This document shows positions 62,080 through 64,000 of a stretch of DNA of 64,000 bases, piece after piece. The notes below the pieces were generated by a model. The model searched no databases. It was not told the origin of the DNA and saw nothing but the letters and a program-made list of their open reading frames with translations. Made by a program: the position numbers and the translations under genes. This DNA comes from Oceanobacter sp045430275. GTDB lineage: Bacteria; Pseudomonadota; Gammaproteobacteria; Pseudomonadales; Oceanobacteraceae. The stretch lies in assembly GCA_045430275.1 (NCBI GenBank), contig JAILXU010000015.1, forward strand, positions 32,739 to 96,738, in the 5' to 3' direction. The first letter of the stretch is position 1; the number at the start of each line of letters is the position of its first letter.

Positions 62080-63087
62080 ATGGTTATGTTGTTTAAAATC
62101 AGACGGTCATCCGAGGCACGTGAGCACGAAGTGACCTCTGAATCGGTATACGCCAATCGTCGCCAATTTATTGGTCAGGCGGGTGCGCTTGCTTTGGCTG
62201 CCGCCAGTCCGGTGGCCGTGGCTCTGGAGACACACGATGGTCGCAGTCGTTCTCCCAATAAACCGGCGTGGCTAAAAGACAAGGTGTTGGCTGCCAGGGA
62301 AGCACCTTGGGGCGCTGATGAAACGGTTGCGCCCTATCGTTCAATAACCACTTATAACAACTTCTATGAGTTTGGACTCGATAAATCCGATCCGGCGCGT
62401 TATGCCAAAACGCTGCAGACCGATCCCTGGTCGGTCAAGATCTCGGGTGAATGCGAGGCTCCTGGTGCGTTGACGCTGGAAGACATTCTCAAGCCCCTTT
62501 CGCTGGAAGAACGTATTTACCGGTTACGGTGTGTCGAAGCCTGGTCAATGGTGATCCCATGGATTGGATTTCCGTTGGCAGAACTGATCAAACGCTGTAA
62601 ACCTCTATCGACTGCCAAATACATCGAATTTGAAACCCTGCTTGATCCGAAACAAATGCCAGAGCAGAGCAGCCGTTTTTCCACTATCAAGTGGCCATAT
62701 CGTGAAGGCCTCAGGATGGATGAAGCCATGCATCCGCTGACGTTAATGGCTGTTGGTTTGTATGGGGAAGTACTGCCGAAGCAAAACGGTGCGCCTTTGC
62801 GTCTGGTCGTACCCTGGAAATACGGTTTTAAAAGCATTAAATCGATTGTTGGAATTCGATTCTCAGAGCACATGCCTTCCACCTCCTGGAATGGTATCGC
62901 ACCACAAGAATACGGTTTCTACGCCAATGTGAACCCTGAGGTCGACCATCCCCGTTGGAGTCAGGCTTCTGAGCGGCGCTTACCTTCAGGATTGTTTGCT
63001 CCTAACCGAATAGAGACGCAACTGTTTAACGGTTACGATGAAGTGGCTTCTCTTTACTCTGGCATGAATCTGAAGAAACTCTATTGA
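62080..63087 (+). CDS. msrP: periplasmic protein-methionine-sulfoxide reductase catalytic subunit MsrP
   Basis: A 335-residue molybdopterin enzyme that repairs oxidised methionine in periplasmic proteins. It has a Tat signal (NRRQFIGQAGALALAAA), and the molybdenum ligand is C151 in YRLRCVEAWSMVIPW. Domain order and length fit MsrP/YedY. It overlaps msrQ by one base. The ATG at 62080 is used; a second in-frame ATG lies 6 bases on. Confidence 0.96.
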   Translation: MVMLFKIRRSSEAREHEVTSESVYANRRQFIGQAGALALAAASPVAVALETHDGRSRSPNKPAWLKDKVLAAREAPWGADETVAPYRSITTYNNFYEFGLDKSDPARYAKTLQTDPWSVKISGECEAPGALTLEDILKPLSLEERIYRLRCVEAWSMVIPWIGFPLAELIKRCKPLSTAKYIEFETLLDPKQMPEQSSRFSTIKWPYREGLRMDEAMHPLTLMAVGLYGEVLPKQNGAPLRLVVPWKYGFKSIKSIVGIRFSEHMPSTSWNGIAPQEYGFYANVNPEVDHPRWSQASERRLPSGLFAPNRIETQLFNGYDEVASLYSGMNLKKLY

Positions 63088-63695
63088 TGGCTAAACGTCG
63101 ATTCTGGAGTGTGCTGGTCTGGCTAGTCGGGCTGGCTCCTGTGGCTTGGTTGTTGGTACAGGTTGTTCGTTTGCAGCAAGGAGAGTGGGATATTCTCGGT
63201 AATGAGCCGGGACGAGCCATTGTGTTCTTCACGGGGGAGTGGTCGTTTAACTTTCTGGTACTGACACTGGCAGCCAGCTCTCTGAAACGCCGGGCGTCTT
63301 TTGCGGCATTGATGCCTCAGCGCCGCAAGCTGGGCTTATTCTGCTTCTTCTATGCACTGTTGCATGCTTTGGCGTATTCCGGCTTTCTGCTGGAATGGCA
63401 GTGGTATGAAATCCTGAATGAATTGATCGAGCGTCAATATCTAACGTTTGGTATGTTGGGGCTGCTTCTGTTGTTGCCATTGACGGTTACATCAACAAAA
63501 GGCTGGCAGCGTCGGCTGGGTAAACGGTGGAAGTCGCTTCATAAAGCTGTTTATGTTGTCGCAGTCCTGGTGGCTGTTCATTACGTACTGCAAATACGTT
63601 CGGACTGGTTTTGGCCAACCCTCTATGCGATGCTGGTTACGCTTTTGTTACTGGAGCGTTTCATGACCAGTAAGCTGATCAGAAAAGCGATTTGA
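63087..63695 (+). CDS. msrQ: haem-binding membrane subunit MsrQ
   Basis: A 202-residue membrane protein with five to six helices and conserved His residues (ALLHALAY, SLHKAVYV, AVHYVLQ) that bind b haem. It passes electrons from the quinone pool to MsrP. It starts on the last base of the msrP stop. Confidence 0.95.
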   Translation: MAKRRFWSVLVWLVGLAPVAWLLVQVVRLQQGEWDILGNEPGRAIVFFTGEWSFNFLVLTLAASSLKRRASFAALMPQRRKLGLFCFFYALLHALAYSGFLLEWQWYEILNELIERQYLTFGMLGLLLLLPLTVTSTKGWQRRLGKRWKSLHKAVYVVAVLVAVHYVLQIRSDWFWPTLYAMLVTLLLLERFMTSKLIRKAI

Positions 63696-64000
63696 AACTT
63701 TCTGAAACTTTTTTCGAAAAAAGCCTTGTGGGATCTCTGAATTCGGGTATAGTTCGCGTCCTCGATTCAGGAGCAGCCAACAACACGGCTCGCTTGAAAC
63801 GTCTAAGCATCTGTTTTTAAACAACTTTTTAAAAATAAACGCTTGACAGGGTCGAGAAACGCGCTAGAATGCGCAGCCTGATTCGAACGACTTGTTCGCC
63901 GGATCAGAAAGCAGTTTGAACGGTTGGTTTTGAAACGATGTTTAATCACTTCAAAATAAATTAAAAAAACTGCTTGACATTATCGGCTAGCTCTATAGAA
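63696..64000 (+). promoter_or_regulatory. rRNA operon promoter region (three stacked promoters) at the window end
   Basis: Three sigma-70-type promoters in series, all with 16-base spacers: TTGTGG/TATAGT (63726-63731, 63748-63753), TTGACA/TAGAAT (63843-63848, 63865-63870) and TTGACA/TAGAA[T] (63974-63979, 63996 to the end). AT-rich blocks resembling UP elements lie directly before the second and third (63811-63840; 63945-63970), and a GCGC-rich discriminator follows the second -10. This is the pattern of rrn P1/P2 promoters; the 16S gene should start beyond the window. A palindrome, CTTTTTTCGAAAAAAG (63708-63723), lies just after msrQ. Confidence 0.8.

Noticed and set aside
1..64000. Prophage, insertion sequence, CRISPR or defence island
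   Set aside because: No transposase, integrase, cas, restriction or toxin-antitoxin genes and no repeat arrays were seen on either strand; the excisionase-type HTH at 3455 belongs to a signalling pair.

Overview
The window reads as an ordinary chromosomal segment of a free-living, probably marine gammaproteobacterium of the Oceanospirillales/Pseudomonadales type. Support: ilvC-pssA-msrPQ lies directly upstream of an rRNA-operon promoter (an order I recall from Pseudomonas aeruginosa); the acetate switch is CrbS/CrbR-like; there is a DUF4212/sodium symporter pair, a DcaP-like porin, a complete System I cytochrome c maturation operon (ccmABCDEFGHI), ntrBC preceded by a DUF4124 gene, and a C4-dicarboxylate-type TRAP transporter. 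I see no prophage, transposase, integrase, CRISPR array, plasmid function, rRNA body or tRNA. The genus is a guess and is not claimed.

Layout. 1-6.6 kb: 5'-truncated M16 peptidase and a signalling group (REC-PAS protein with degenerate GGDEF/EAL-like domains, an excisionase-type HTH protein with a REC-like domain, a hybrid histidine kinase). 6.7-10.9 kb: acyltransferase, lipoprotein with two DUF4377-like repeats, FieF metal exporter and a beta-barrel protein, all co-directional. 10.9-13.2 kb: trmL, a gene-free stretch full of hairpins, a small membrane protein, ridA, a universal stress protein. 13.2-20.5 kb: TRAP transporter dctPQM and the nitrogen regulators ntrBC, with a sigma-54 promoter and two NtrC-like sites in front of ntrB. 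20.6-28.9 kb: dtd, sirB2-like gene, cysK, YihG-type acyltransferase, PilZ-like protein, diguanylate cyclase, OlsB-like acyltransferase, thioredoxin-like protein, hemN, TetR regulator. 29-36 kb: the ccm operon. 36-38.3 kb: two outer-membrane proteins.

38.9-57.5 kb holds an acetate-utilisation neighbourhood: acs, response regulator crbR, the transporter-kinase fusion crbS, a cNMP/CBS/DUF294 nucleotidyltransferase with a 3'-5' exonuclease, and, after unrelated genes (AraC regulator, NUDIX hydrolase, glutaredoxin-like protein, lepB, surface nucleotidase, dgt), the DUF4212 + sodium:solute symporter pair. The inferred logic is that CrbS senses or transports a small carboxylate and phosphorylates CrbR, which turns on acetyl-CoA synthetase and probably the symporter.

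57.6-64 kb: glutaredoxin, lipoprotein, ilvC with divergent ilvY and an operator-like palindrome, pssA, msrPQ, and finally three stacked promoters of rRNA type whose last -10 box runs off the window edge.

No single locus looks like a wholly new system. The best leads are the structured, gene-free segment at 11.5-11.75 kb, the two-gene HTH/degenerate-receiver plus hybrid-kinase unit, the degenerate c-di-GMP-type protein, the surface nucleotidase with a collagen-like segment and altered metal motifs, the DUF294-exonuclease pair, and the dyads upstream of acs and of the DUF4212 symporter.
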